A DNA stretch of 64,000 nucleotides from Anoxybacillus ayderensis (GCF_000833605.1 NZ_JXTG01000003.1:124001-188000); one strand, 5' to 3'. Numbered from the stretch's first letter, positions 19,560 to 28,419 are shown. Notes: a model not told the origin generated them from the letters alone. Numbers and translations: made by a program.

Positions 19560-20540
19560 TTATTCAATAAATTCCGCCATGCTATCCCATTCACTACGCC
19601 ATTCGACACCCATCTCTTTTGCTGCTTTTTTATTGATGACGAGCTTCAATTTTTGCGGATATTGTACAGGAAGTTCAGACGGCTTTTTCTTCCCTTCTAA
19701 AATGTCTGCTGCCATGACGCCTGCTTCATAGCCAATATCGTAGTAGTCAAAACCGTACGCCGCAAAACCGCCACGTTTCACGGAATCTAACTCGCCGACA
19801 AAAAGCGGTAAATCTTGATCGTTCGCGACTTGAATGACCGACTCAAGCGCTGAAACGACCGTATTGTCCGTAATGACGTAAAAACAATCGACTTTGCCAA
19901 CTAACGATTCCGCCGCTTGTTTTACTTCCGCCGATGTCGACACCGAAACAGGTACGATCGTTAAGTCGGTCCCTTCCATCGCTTTTTTCACCGCATCAAT
20001 TTGCGCCACAGAGTTTTGCTCGCCCGCGTTGTAAATCATGCCGACGCGATTTCCATTCACAAATTGATCAATAAATTGCACCGTTTTCGGAATGGCATCT
20101 GGATGTGTATCTGTTGTCCCTGTCACATTTCCACCCGGATTTTCCATCGATTGTACAAGCTTCGCTCCAACCGGATCTGTCACAGACGTAAAGACGATCG
20201 GAATATCTTTCGTCGCATTTAATGCACCAAGCGCGCTCGGTGTAGAATTGGCGAAGATTAAATCGACGCCATCCGCAACAAAGTTGTTGGCAATCGTTTG
20301 GTTATTGTTCATATCCCCTTGCGCGATTTGCACATCGTATTCGACTTTTAACCCTTTTTCTTCAAGCGCCTTTTTAAATCCGTTAAACGCTGCATCAAGC
20401 GACGGATGTTCAACAATTTGCGTCACACCAACTTTATATGTTTTCTCCTCGCTTTTTTCTGTTGTTGTTTTTTCTTCAGCGCATCCTGCTAGCACACTTC
20501 CTGCAAGCAACAACGCGCCACACGTCTTTAACCACTTCAT
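19560..20540 (-). CDS. ABC transporter substrate-binding lipoprotein (PF04392 type)
   Basis: A 326-residue lipoprotein with signal peptide and lipobox LAGSVLAGC, followed by a bilobed binding fold (YKVGVTQIVEHPSLDAAFNG, VDLIFANSTPSALGAL, TDPVGAKLVQS, FVGELDSVKRGGFAAYGFDYY). The family imports aromatic amino acids in characterised cases; the ligand here cannot be read from sequence. The start at 20540 has GAGGGGG upstream. I looked for a T-box or riboswitch in the leader and found none: the leader between promoter and gene is only about 40 nt. Confidence 0.9.
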   Translation of the reverse strand: MKWLKTCGALLLAGSVLAGCAEEKTTTEKSEEKTYKVGVTQIVEHPSLDAAFNGFKKALEEKGLKVEYDVQIAQGDMNNNQTIANNFVADGVDLIFANSTPSALGALNATKDIPIVFTSVTDPVGAKLVQSMENPGGNVTGTTDTHPDAIPKTVQFIDQFVNGNRVGMIYNAGEQNSVAQIDAVKKAMEGTDLTIVPVSVSTSAEVKQAAESLVGKVDCFYVITDNTVVSALESVIQVANDQDLPLFVGELDSVKRGGFAAYGFDYYDIGYEAGVMAADILEGKKKPSELPVQYPQKLKLVINKKAAKEMGVEWRSEWDSMAEFIE

Positions 20541-20584
20541 TCGTATCCCCCTCACTTTTTCGCTGTTTCGCTTTTATGCGTTAA

Positions 20585-20613
20585 ATTATACAAATATATT
20601 TTCTAAATATCAA
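20585..20613 (-). promoter_or_regulatory. Sigma-A promoter of the ABC importer operon
   Basis: On the minus strand TTGATA, a 17-nt spacer and TATAAT, ending 45 nt before the binding-protein ATG. The 118-bp repeat begins 19 bp further upstream. Confidence 0.75.
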
Positions 20614-20631
20614 GTCAATTCTAAAAAAAAT

Positions 20632-20749
20632 AAGAAAAGCGCAAAGCGCCCGCCTATCGGCGAAGAGCGCACAAGCCCCACCGAGGAGGCTGTCGCCGCC
20701 GCAGTGTGGGGCGGAGCGACTCGAGCCGATGGCGCTTGGAGCTAGACAT
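20632..20749 (+). repeat. 118-bp dispersed GC-rich repeat, copy 1
   Basis: This block is present again in inverse orientation at 46519-46636 with only two substitutions. It is much more GC-rich than the flanks and contains nested self-complementary parts (GCCCCAC with GTGGGGC, ATCGGC with GCCGAT, AGCGCC with GGCGCT), so either strand could fold into a long irregular hairpin. No coding capacity is convincing. It ends in GAGCTAGACAT. Similar GC-rich intergenic repeats are known from Geobacillus and relatives; I cannot name this family. Confidence 0.85.
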
Positions 20750-20777
20750 GAAACCGAAATTTTATACTTTCTCATCT

Positions 20778-20806
20778 TGAAAAAAAACGGTGCTCACATC
20801 GCACCG
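20778..20806 (-). terminator. Terminator of lcfB
   Basis: On the minus strand CGGTGC-GATGTGA-GCACCG followed by seven to eight T; the lcfB stop codon lies in the hairpin. Confidence 0.88.
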
Positions 20807-22344
20807 CTTTGAGAGATGACTTGTTCTTTTAATGCACGTCTTAAAATTTTTCCTGTCGTATTTTTTGGCAATTCCTCTAAAAATTCAATCGAACTTGGCA
20901 CTTTATATTTCGCTAAATGCTCGCTACAATAAGCGATTAGCTGTTGTTCTGTCAACTGTTTATTTTTACTTACCACATAACATTTTACCGCCTCTCCAAA
21001 ATTCGGGTCTGGCACGCCGATGACTGCCGCTTCCACGACATCCGGATGGCTGTAAAGCACTTCTTCCACTTCACGCGGATATACGTTATATCCTCCAACA
21101 ATAATCATATCTTTTTTTCGATCAACGATGTAAAAATATCTTTCTTCATCCATTTTCGCTAAGTCACCTGTATATAACCAACCGTCTCGAATCGTATGCG
21201 CGGTTTCTTCTGGCATTTTATAATATCCTTTCATCACATTCGGACCGCGCACGATCAGTTCTCCGACTTCACCAACAGGCACTTCTTCTCCTAATTCATT
21301 GACGATTTTATTTTCAACGTTTATAATGCTCGTCCCGATCGAGCCCGGTTTACGCGGACGATCAAGCGGATTAAAACATGTAACTGGCGAAGCTTCTGAC
21401 AGTCCGTACCCTTCGGAAACGATAACTTGAAACTTTTTCTCGAAGTTTTTCAATAACGCAACAGGCATCGATGCTCCGCCTGAAATACATAGGCGCATAT
21501 GCGCAAAATCTTCCGCCTTTCCGTCTGGATATTGATATAAAAAGTTATACATCGTCGGCACACCCGCAAAAACAGTCGCCTTTTGTTCACGTGCCACTTT
21601 AAATACTTCCCCTGGGCTAAATTTCGGGAGAATAAGCACCGTTCCACCGTTCATGAGCGGGGCATTGAGCGCCACCGTCAAACAAAAGACATGAAACATC
21701 GGCAACGTCGCAATGACGCGATCATCTTCGTTTATTTTTAAGTAATCTGCGACATCTTGGGCGTTGCTGTATAAATTTTTATGCGTCAACATCGCTCCTT
21801 TTGGCTTTCCAGTCGTTCCTGATGTATATAAAATGACCGCCACATCATCATCGTGAAGCTCTGGCCCGAAGAACGGCACATCACCTGTCGCTAGCACATT
21901 TGTAAACGATTTCATTTTTTCCGGCACGACGATGCCATGTTCTTTCCCTTGCGGTGTTTCACAAATGATGATATGCTCGACATTCGGTAAACGTCCGTCA
22001 AGCTTCATAAGCGTCGGCATGACAACATCAAGCGCAATGACAACTTTCACATCGCCGTTTGTTAAAATGTAATGAATTTCATCTGCCGTATAAATGGGAT
22101 TAATCGGAATCACCGTCGCCCCCGCACGCATCGCACCATATAAACTGACGATAAAATAAGGTGAATTGCCTAACAATAGCGCCACATGATCCCCTTTGTT
22201 TACCCCTAGCTTCTCAAGTCCGCTCGCAAATTTCATTATCGCGCCGTTCAGTTCACCGTACGTTGCTGACGTTTGGTCAAACATATACGCCTGCTTATCT
22301 GGCTTTTGCGTAGCTATTTGTTGTAACCGTGAAACTAAATTCAT
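20794..22344 (-). CDS. lcfB: Long-chain fatty-acid-CoA ligase
   Basis: A 516-residue acyl-CoA synthetase. The AMP-binding P-loop reads [16 protein letters not shown], and further motifs are [50 protein letters not shown] and the C-terminal lysine in [12 protein letters not shown]. It activates fatty acids with ATP and CoA for beta-oxidation. B. subtilis LcfB (YhfL, 513 residues) lies in the same chromosomal area. The ATG at 22344 has GGGGTGGGG upstream. A FadR-like palindrome lies immediately upstream, so fatty-acid-responsive repression is likely. Confidence 0.93.
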   Translation of the reverse strand: MNLVSRLQQIATQKPDKQAYMFDQTSATYGELNGAIMKFASGLEKLGVNKGDHVALLLGNSPYFIVSLYGAMRAGATVIPINPIYTADEIHYILTNGDVKVVIALDVVMPTLMKLDGRLPNVEHIIICETPQGKEHGIVVPEKMKSFTNVLATGDVPFFGPELHDDDVAVILYTSGTTGKPKGAMLTHKNLYSNAQDVADYLKINEDDRVIATLPMFHVFCLTVALNAPLMNGGTVLILPKFSPGEVFKVAREQKATVFAGVPTMYNFLYQYPDGKAEDFAHMRLCISGGASMPVALLKNFEKKFQVIVSEGYGLSEASPVTCFNPLDRPRKPGSIGTSIINVENKIVNELGEEVPVGEVGELIVRGPNVMKGYYKMPEETAHTIRDGWLYTGDLAKMDEERYFYIVDRKKDMIIVGGYNVYPREVEEVLYSHPDVVEAAVIGVPDPNFGEAVKCYVVSKNKQLTEQQLIAYCSEHLAKYKVPSSIEFLEELPKNTTGKILRRALKEQVISQSGAM

Positions 22345-22361
22345 TTTCCCCACCCCTTTAG

Positions 22362-22381
22362 TGAATGAATGATCATTCATT
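22362..22381 (-). promoter_or_regulatory. FadR-type operator upstream of lcfB
   Basis: AATGAATGATCATTCATT (22364-22381) is a perfect 18-bp palindrome, and TGAATGAATGATCATTCA fits the known Bacillus FadR (YsiA) site TGAATGA-N4-TCATTCA. It lies 18 bp before the lcfB ATG, where a bound repressor would block transcription. Confidence 0.8.
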
Positions 22382-22451
22382 TTAAAATTAAAAAAATTCT
22401 AAATGTATTATATTTTAAAATAAAAAAACAGGCAAGCGAGACATATTGAAT

Positions 22452-22478
22452 TAAAAAAACGAGGCTTTGTCGCCCCGT
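22452..22478 (-). terminator. Terminator of the acetate-symporter/exonuclease operon
   Basis: On the minus strand CGGGGC-GACAAA-GCCTCG followed by seven T, directly after the exonuclease stop. Confidence 0.8.
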
Positions 22479-22479
22479 A

Positions 22480-23142
22480 TTAAAAAGATATGGATCGCAT
22501 TTGGCTATCTGTGGCGCGCAGCAATTCTCCCCACGTTCGATAGCCGCGCATGCGAAATTGTTCCAACAGCTCAACGAATAAATACGCTGTCGTGAGCGCA
22601 TCGCCAATGGCGGAATGTCGTTCATACATGCGTGTACCGAACGCCTGGGCATATCGCTCTAAATCGCGCATATCATATGACGGTGCAATAAAGCCAATTA
22701 AATCGAGCGTATCGATAAACGTCGGTTTGCGAAATTTCATTTTTTCGCGGCGCAATTCGTGTTTCATCACAAATAAGTCAAACGAAATGTAATGTCCGAC
22801 AAAGCAAACGCTTTGTTTTTGTTCAACAAATTGAAAAAAATGTTGCAATGCTTCAATTGCCGTCGGCGCATGTTTCACCTTTTCTTCCGTAATGTTCGTC
22901 AATTCAACAATAACCGGTGGGATATCGCGATTCGGATTCACATACGTATGAAACGTTTCGTCTTCTATCACCGTCGTTCCCCTCACTTGCACCGCGCCGA
23001 TCTCAATTAACCGATCCGTTGTTGCTACATCAAAACCGGTCGTTTCTGTATCAAATACGGTAAAAACAATATCATCAATCGGCGTCGATAACGGGATGTT
23101 ATCATTTAACTTATAGTCAATCGCCTTTCGTAAAAAAAACAC
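22480..23142 (-). CDS. DnaQ-like 3'-5' exonuclease (DEDDh family)
   Basis: A 220-residue protein with the exonuclease motifs FTVFDTETTGFD (motif I), a FVGHYISFD segment (motif II) and YERHSAIGDALTTAYLF (motif III, DEDDh His and Asp). It resembles the proofreading domain family of PolC/DnaQ as a stand-alone enzyme. The GTG at 23142 has AGGGGGG upstream. It is the last gene of the operon with the symporter and the cNMP/CBS/DUF294 protein, an arrangement repeated in many bacteria next to actP-type genes. Its role there is not established. Confidence 0.87.
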   Translation of the reverse strand: MFFLRKAIDYKLNDNIPLSTPIDDIVFTVFDTETTGFDVATTDRLIEIGAVQVRGTTVIEDETFHTYVNPNRDIPPVIVELTNITEEKVKHAPTAIEALQHFFQFVEQKQSVCFVGHYISFDLFVMKHELRREKMKFRKPTFIDTLDLIGFIAPSYDMRDLERYAQAFGTRMYERHSAIGDALTTAYLFVELLEQFRMRGYRTWGELLRATDSQMRSISF

Positions 23143-23153
23143 CCCTATCCCCC

Positions 23154-24989
23154 CTAAAAATGAGAAAATAATTGCGCCTGAAGTTGCTTTAACGTTTTTA
23201 AACTTAATATGAGTTCATCTTTTTCTCTTGTCGTCATCGTCGTAAACGATAAGACGGACGACGATTGTTTATTCGCTTTGTAATGATTCCATTTATGGCG
23301 AATGTAAATAGCTAGCACGTTTTCGGCCGCTTTTTGCACATCTTTCGCAAACGCAGGAGATAACACTTGTTTTTCCTTTAGCTTCTCAATTCGCTCAAAC
23401 GGTGTGCCAGATACGATTCCATGAATGAGCCCTAAAATTTGTATGCTATGATGGTACGGAAATAACACTTCTTTTTTCATATCGATTGTTTTTCGCTCAA
23501 GCCCGAAAATCGAGCGAATCGGACGATCGAGCGTCGGAATTTCATTTTGCCTTTCCATCTCAACAAGCCGAAAAAAGAAAATTTTTGCGCGGCTTAACTG
23601 CTCACGAATTTGTTGTTCAAACGCACGATGCAAGTCGATATCGCCATATACAAATCGATACGAGAAAAAGTTTTGTGCCAACAACAAATTGTCATTTGTC
23701 GCATGAATCATCCACTCGCGCAATCGGTCTTTCCACGTTTCAAGCGAACCGCGCCATGCGTTTTCGCTCGCCATCATCTTCCCTTTGCATCGCTCATATC
23801 CCGCTTTCTCCATGACGCGCACAATCGCTTCGCCAAGCGTTGCAAAATATGAAGCGTGCTCCTCGCTTTCATACACAAGAAAATGATCTTGGTCGGTTAA
23901 TAAAAACTGCTCCCTCCGTCCGCTTGATCCCATCTGGTAAAAAGCGAAACGGCACGGAGGATCTCCGACTTGTTCGATCGCTAACGATAAACAACGAAAG
24001 ACGAGTCGATCGTACAGTTTCGTAATCGTATTTAAACATTGAGCAATCGGCACTTGATCGCGCAACATTGTCGCCAACAACTCGTAAATCGCTATTTTCA
24101 TTTTTGATAGCGTATGTTCATCCGCATGATCAATTTGTTGAATCGTGCGCATCATGCTTTCATTTTTCTTTCGCATTAAATCTGAAAACGTCACAATCCC
24201 TTCTACTTTTCCGTCGTCGACAACAGGTAAATGTTTCACCCCACGCTCAATCATCATGGCAAGCGCATCGTAATAATACGCAAATCGTGAAATCGTCGCG
24301 ACATGTTTTGTCATCACTCGTTCAACAGCCGTGTCATATGGAAGCGACTGTCCAAGCACTCGTTCAACAAGATCCGTTTCCGTTAAAATACCACATAACT
24401 GTTGGTCATTCGTCACAACGATCGAACTAATATGAGTCGCCGCCATTTTTTTTGCTGCTTCTTGTACCGTTGCCGTTGGCGGTAAAGTGACGACATCACG
24501 AACCATTAAATCTTGCACAGGAACGACAAATGATGTAGAATCGCCAAATTTCCGCGCTTGTTTGACTTGTTCAGCAAGCGACACATATACGTCTTTTAAA
24601 CGGATGCACGCCTGCGCAAGCAAATAGTCATGGACGTTCGGATCATCCCATAACCGCGTTAACACAGAAAACGGCATGACAAGCACTTCGCATCGTTCCG
24701 CCGCCCGTACAGCAACGAGCTCTTCTTTTCCTTCGCTTTTCGATACACCTAAAAAATGAGCTAAGCTTGAAAATCCGATAATTCCACCTTTTTGTACGAC
24801 TTCAAGCACTTCGTCATATCCTTCGTGCTCAACGTATACTTCCGCCACCCCATCAAGCAACAAAACAAGCCCTTTGCGCCGCTCATTTTTCCCTAAAATA
24901 AGATCGTCTTTTTCAAACGTCTTTCGTTCACATGCAGCGATAAGCTGTTCGATTTCACGTTGTGGCAACCCCCGAAATAATGGATGCAC
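23154..24989 (-). CDS. Cyclic-nucleotide-binding/CBS/DUF294 nucleotidyltransferase-like protein
   Basis: A 611-residue multidomain regulator. A cNMP-binding-type beta barrel spans residues 1-120. Two CBS domains cover about 155-280 (VQDLMVRDVVTLPPTATVQE, VERVMTKHVATI). A DUF294 nucleotidyltransferase domain follows, with GSSGRREQFLLTDQDHFLVY, and a C-terminal helical DUF294_C domain ends the protein. The nucleotidyltransferase motif G-S-x-G-R plus D-x-D resembles GlnD. It lies 52 bp behind the symporter gene and is probably a regulator of the transporter or of acetate metabolism; that role is inference. The GTG at 24989 has AGGGAGGGG 6 nt upstream, which excludes the longer start at 25028. 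Confidence 0.9.
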   Translation of the reverse strand: MHPLFRGLPQREIEQLIAACERKTFEKDDLILGKNERRKGLVLLLDGVAEVYVEHEGYDEVLEVVQKGGIIGFSSLAHFLGVSKSEGKEELVAVRAAERCEVLVMPFSVLTRLWDDPNVHDYLLAQACIRLKDVYVSLAEQVKQARKFGDSTSFVVPVQDLMVRDVVTLPPTATVQEAAKKMAATHISSIVVTNDQQLCGILTETDLVERVLGQSLPYDTAVERVMTKHVATISRFAYYYDALAMMIERGVKHLPVVDDGKVEGIVTFSDLMRKKNESMMRTIQQIDHADEHTLSKMKIAIYELLATMLRDQVPIAQCLNTITKLYDRLVFRCLSLAIEQVGDPPCRFAFYQMGSSGRREQFLLTDQDHFLVYESEEHASYFATLGEAIVRVMEKAGYERCKGKMMASENAWRGSLETWKDRLREWMIHATNDNLLLAQNFFSYRFVYGDIDLHRAFEQQIREQLSRAKIFFFRLVEMERQNEIPTLDRPIRSIFGLERKTIDMKKEVLFPYHHSIQILGLIHGIVSGTPFERIEKLKEKQVLSPAFAKDVQKAAENVLAIYIRHKWNHYKANKQSSSVLSFTTMTTREKDELILSLKTLKQLQAQLFSHF

Positions 24990-25041
24990 CGATATCCCCT
25001 CCCTTATAAAAACGGCATCTGTATACACAGATGCCTTGACA

Positions 25042-26691
25042 TTATCTCATCCACACTTGACCGTCTTTATATGTCATTTGTTCTGGATAACGGAGGTCAT
25101 ATACTTCTTCTTGTACAGATTGCGAAGGCTCTTTCGTCATCAATGACACGACGACGTTTGCTGCGATCGCAGCGATTGCTCCAAAAATTCCTGCCCCTGT
25201 ATCAACAATTCCTGCAACGGAAAAGCCACCGTATTTCGCCGCTAAAATGTAGCCTAACGAAACGACTAATCCGACAAGCATGCCTGCAATCGCACCTGCC
25301 GCATTTGAACGTTTCCACCATACCCCGAGCACGAGCGCTGGGAAGAACGTACTTGCCGCAATCGCAAACGCCCACGCAACAATTTGCGTAATAACACCCG
25401 GTGGATTTAATGCGACTAAACCAGCCAACACCGTTGCTGCAACGATCGAAATGCGCGCAACGAGCAAGCGATTTTGCTCTGATGCGTTCGGACGTAAAAT
25501 GCGATAGTAAATGTCATGGGCAAACGATGACGAAATGGCAATCATTAAGCCACCTGCTGTCGATAACGCTGCCGCCATCGCTCCAGCTGCGACTAGACCG
25601 ATAACGAACATACCAAGGTTTGCAATTTCTGGCGTCGCCATCACGACGATGTCGTTGCTAATGACCATCTCTTGCCATTGTAAAATACCGTCGCCATTTG
25701 CATCTGCAATTTGTAATTTTCCTGTGTTAATCCACTTTTCTGTCCATGCTGGCAATTCGGTAATTTTTTGACCGACGACATTTTTAATTAGGATGAAGCG
25801 TGAAAATGCTGCATACGCAGGTGCTGATAAATAAAGCAACCCGATAAATAAAAGCGCCCATGCCCCCGACCAACGTGCCGCTTTCATCGTTGATACCGTA
25901 TAAAAGCGAACGATGACGTGTGGAAGACCTGCCGTTCCAGCCATTAACGTAAACATAAGAGCAAGGAACTGCCATTTGCTACCTTTTAAAAATGGATCCG
26001 TATATTGTGAAATGCCTAATTGCTGATCTAACTCTTGAAATTGACCAACAATTTTTCCGTAAGAAAGCCACGGAATTGGGTTTCCTGTCAATTGAAGCGA
26101 CATGAAAACGACCGGAATTAAGTAAGCGATAATTAAAATGATGTATTGCGCTACTTGCGTCCATGTAATTCCTTTCATTCCGCCAAACGCGGCATAAAAC
26201 GCAATTAATACAACACCAATCATCGTACCGACTTTCGCGTCCACTTCAAGCAAACGCCCGATAACAACACCGGAACCAGAAAGCTGCCCGATCGAATAAA
26301 CGAACGAAATAATAATTGTACAAAGAGCAGCAATCATGCGAGCCGTATGGCTTTCATAACGGTCGCCGATAAACTCTGGCACCGTATAACGTCCATATTT
26401 CCGAAGCTGTGGAGCGAGTAAAAACGTAAGCAACAAATAACCGCCCGTCCAGCCCATAATATATGCAAGACCGTCGTATCCTAACAACATAATCGTACCG
26501 GCCATACCGATAAAGGATGCCGCGCTCATCCAGTCTGCTGCGATCGCCATTCCGTTTGAAAACGGAGAAATACCGCGACCTGCTACGTAGAAATCAGACG
26601 TTTCTTTCGCTTTATTGTAAATCGCAATCCCGATATATAACGCAAATGATGCAATAATAATGGATAAAGACACGAGAAATTGTGTATCCAT
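25042..26691 (-). CDS. Sodium:solute symporter, acetate/monocarboxylate type (ActP-like)
   Basis: A 549-residue SSS-family transporter with about 13-14 membrane helices. Family segments are DFYVAGRGISPFSNGMAIAA, DWMSAASFIGMAG, GYDGLAYIMGWTGG, AAFGGMKGITWTQVAQYIIL and TVPEFIGDRY. A DUF485 partner gene directly upstream is the classic acetate permease (ActP/YjcG with YjcH) pairing. The substrate is probably acetate or another short monocarboxylate, driven by sodium or protons. The upstream cre-like site points to carbon catabolite control. An internal soluble loop between helices (DANGDGILQWQEM) looks like an EF-hand-type calcium loop, which is unusual for the family. Confidence 0.92.
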   Translation of the reverse strand: MDTQFLVSLSIIIASFALYIGIAIYNKAKETSDFYVAGRGISPFSNGMAIAADWMSAASFIGMAGTIMLLGYDGLAYIMGWTGGYLLLTFLLAPQLRKYGRYTVPEFIGDRYESHTARMIAALCTIIISFVYSIGQLSGSGVVIGRLLEVDAKVGTMIGVVLIAFYAAFGGMKGITWTQVAQYIILIIAYLIPVVFMSLQLTGNPIPWLSYGKIVGQFQELDQQLGISQYTDPFLKGSKWQFLALMFTLMAGTAGLPHVIVRFYTVSTMKAARWSGAWALLFIGLLYLSAPAYAAFSRFILIKNVVGQKITELPAWTEKWINTGKLQIADANGDGILQWQEMVISNDIVVMATPEIANLGMFVIGLVAAGAMAAALSTAGGLMIAISSSFAHDIYYRILRPNASEQNRLLVARISIVAATVLAGLVALNPPGVITQIVAWAFAIAASTFFPALVLGVWWKRSNAAGAIAGMLVGLVVSLGYILAAKYGGFSVAGIVDTGAGIFGAIAAIAANVVVSLMTKEPSQSVQEEVYDLRYPEQMTYKDGQVWMR

Positions 26692-26717
26692 CTTGCTCCC
26701 CCTTCCCCTTTGTTCTC

Positions 26718-27020
26718 TTAATGATCAAGCGCTTTTCCTGCGCTTAATTGTTCGTTTTTCTCTTCGCTAATGCCGTACTTTTTATCAATATTGTCGCTTA
26801 CTTTTGCGTTAATAAACAGCAACACAATAAACGTCACAACCGCCCCTTGCGCCCCCATAAAATAATGGAACGGGAAGCCGTTAAACGTCATATTTTTAAA
26901 CGACTCGGCAAACATGACGACGCCAAATGAAACAATAAACCAAATAATAAAGAAAATAACAATTAACCGCACACGCTCACGGAAATATGCATCCGCCACT
27001 TTTTTATCAATTTGTTTCAA
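26718..27020 (-). CDS. DUF485 family membrane protein, symporter partner
   Basis: A 100-residue protein with two membrane helices (LIVIFFIIWFIVSFGVVMF and MGAQGAVVTFIVLLFINA) joined by the conserved F-x-G-x-P segment (FNGFPFHYFMGAQG). It belongs to the YjcH/DUF485 family that accompanies acetate-type SSS symporters. It lies 26 bp upstream of the symporter and overlaps the small membrane protein gene by 14 bp, so the three are translationally linked. Confidence 0.9.
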   Translation of the reverse strand: MKQIDKKVADAYFRERVRLIVIFFIIWFIVSFGVVMFAESFKNMTFNGFPFHYFMGAQGAVVTFIVLLFINAKVSDNIDKKYGISEEKNEQLSAGKALDH

Positions 27021-27210
27021 ACAAACACACCCCCAAGTTAAAAATAAATTTGACCGTTTCTAAAAATGGTGCTGGGAACGTTATGACTTCAAACAAAAAG
27101 TAAGCGAAGACTGACAAGAATGGAATGAGTAAAAAGAAAGGCTTTTGCTTACGAAAAGCAACGTACAAACTTATGACTGTAATCGCTAAGATGAGGTAAA
27201 ACGCAACCAA
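27007..27210 (-). CDS. Small membrane protein, first gene of the symporter operon
   Basis: A 67-residue hydrophobic protein with two membrane helices (YLILAITVISLYVAF and FFLLIPFLSVFAYFLFEVI). It starts at a TTG (27210) with AAAGGGGG about 7-8 nt upstream and ends inside the DUF485 gene. I do not recognise a family. Position and overlap suggest it is a genuine partner of the transporter. Confidence 0.65.
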   Translation of the reverse strand: MVAFYLILAITVISLYVAFRKQKPFFLLIPFLSVFAYFLFEVITFPAPFLETVKFIFNLGVCLFETN

Positions 27211-27229
27211 ACAAATACCCCCTTTAACT

Positions 27230-27243
27230 TGTAAGCGTTATCA
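27230..27243. promoter_or_regulatory. cre-like CcpA site in the symporter operon leader
   Basis: TGTAAGCGTTATCA fits the consensus TGWAANCGNTNWCA at every position. It lies about 60-70 nt downstream of the predicted transcription start (promoter at 27309-27337), so a bound CcpA would act as a roadblock. Glucose repression of acetate uptake is the natural reading. Confidence 0.75.
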
Positions 27244-27308
27244 TTTTCTTTTAGCACTCACCTCCTAGTATGTGTTACTAAATTTTAAGAAAATTCTAAC
27301 ACAACCAT

Positions 27309-27337
27309 ATTATCTCTACTTTTTCATTCATCGTCAA
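27309..27337 (-). promoter_or_regulatory. Sigma-A promoter of the acetate-type symporter operon
   Basis: On the minus strand TTGACG, a 17-nt spacer and GATAAT. The leader to the first start is about 90 nt and contains the cre-like site plus an AGGAGG sequence at 27261-27266 with no convincing reading frame behind it. Confidence 0.7.
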
Positions 27338-27383
27338 GCATCTGTTCAAAAAATTTTCAAATTTTTTATTCTGTATTATAACA

Positions 27384-27405
27384 AAAGGGCAGCGATTCGC
27401 TACCC
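27384..27405 (-). terminator. Terminator of yhfI
   Basis: On the minus strand GGGTAGCG-AAT-CGCTGCCC followed by TTTTGTT; the stem has one mismatch and overlaps the stop codon. Confidence 0.7.
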
Positions 27406-28134
27406 TTCCCATGTCCATCTTGTTTTCGCTAATTGCACATCGCCATGGAAAATCGTTTTTGCTTCAGCGACAAGTTGTTCGACGTTGCCGAAATGAGGCA
27501 AGTGCGTAAGCAACAACGTTTCAACGCCTGCATCGCGGGCGATCGTTGCCGCTTCTTCACTCGTCATATGTCCAGCTTGTTTCGCATGTTGCCCCGCGTA
27601 AAAATTGCATTCGCAAATGAGTAAATTCGCCTGGTTGGAAAAAGGAACGAACTGCGGCAAATAACTTGAATCAGCTGTGTACACGACCGTTTTTTCCCCT
27701 GCCGTGATTCGCATCGCATAACAAATGGCTGGATGCTCCGTTTCCATAAACGAAATCGTAAACGGACCGATATGAAGCGTCTCATTCGGATCGTACGCCA
27801 CCGCTTTTGTCACCCCTTTATGAGCGAGGCGCGCAAATCCATCGCGATCGAGCGAATGGCCATAAATCGCCAACTCCGGCAAAGCGCCGCCTAAATTTTT
27901 CTTAATCAGTCGGGCATATTGAAGCGGGCCGATATCTGCCACGTGATCGTGATGATAATGCGATACGATGACCGCATCAATTTGTTCAATGTCAATGACG
28001 TTTTGCAGCTGCGCTAACGCTCCGCTTCCGCAGTCGACTAACAGACGAAACCCATCATGTTCGAACAAATAACACGATGTCGCTTCATTTTTTTTCGGAA
28101 ATGCTCCCCAATAACCGATCACTGTCACTTTCAT
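27400..28134 (-). CDS. yhfI: Metallo-beta-lactamase-fold hydrolase, YhfI-like
   Basis: A 244-residue MBL-fold enzyme with metal-binding motif SHYHHDHVAD and downstream ligands in TADSSYLP and LTHLPHFG. The start MKVTVIGYWGAFPKKNEATS is typical of this RNase Z-like subgroup, as is LVDCGSGALAQLQ. The substrate is unknown. In B. subtilis yhfI lies beside yhfH, and here too yhfH is the divergent neighbour. Confidence 0.88.
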   Translation of the reverse strand: MKVTVIGYWGAFPKKNEATSCYLFEHDGFRLLVDCGSGALAQLQNVIDIEQIDAVIVSHYHHDHVADIGPLQYARLIKKNLGGALPELAIYGHSLDRDGFARLAHKGVTKAVAYDPNETLHIGPFTISFMETEHPAICYAMRITAGEKTVVYTADSSYLPQFVPFSNQANLLICECNFYAGQHAKQAGHMTSEEAATIARDAGVETLLLTHLPHFGNVEQLVAEAKTIFHGDVQLAKTRWTWEG

Positions 28135-28225
28135 ATGTATTCACCTTCCTATTGAAATTGTGTACACCTACACAATACCAAATTTTCGTCTTCATTTCAC
28201 ATATACAAATGTTATAAAACAACTA

Positions 28226-28250
28226 TTGACAAATGTATATCTGTTATAAT
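28226..28250 (+). promoter_or_regulatory. Promoter of yhfH
   Basis: TGTTATAAT is an extended -10 (TATAAT at 28245-28250). TTGACA at 28226-28231 is too close (13 nt) to pair with it; it would pair at 18 nt with a second hexamer TACAAT just downstream. Either way transcription starts shortly before yhfH. Confidence 0.55.
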
Positions 28251-28287
28251 ACAATGAGATTAACAAAAACGAAGGGGATGGGGAGTT

Positions 28288-28419
28288 ATGTTAGAAAAAA
28301 TGTCTGAATTTTATAAAAAGTTACCTCCAAAAACATGTTGTGAGTGCGGGAAAGAAATGGAAGAGCAACATGAATGTTATGGCAATGTTTGCGTCCAATG
28401 CTTAAACGTTTCTTGCTAA
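28288..28419 (+). CDS. yhfH: YhfH family small cysteine-rich protein
   Basis: A 43-residue protein, MLEKMSEFYKKLPPKTCCEC and onward, with a CCECGKxM motif and a second pair CVQC. It has the layout of a tiny zinc ribbon and matches the YhfH family of Bacillaceae. AAGGGG lies about 10 nt upstream of the ATG. It has its own promoter and a strong terminator. Function is unknown. Confidence 0.88.
   Translation: MLEKMSEFYKKLPPKTCCECGKEMEEQHECYGNVCVQCLNVSC

Noticed and set aside
20541-20631. Search for a T-box or riboswitch before the amino-acid-type ABC operon
   Set aside because: The promoter is only about 45 nt from the gene and no T-box GGTGG sequence or specifier stem is present.
27170-27257. 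A 23-codon leader frame behind AGGAGG in the symporter leader
   Set aside because: The spacing to its GTG is only 3 nt and the frame overlaps the start of the small membrane gene, which has its own ribosome binding site.
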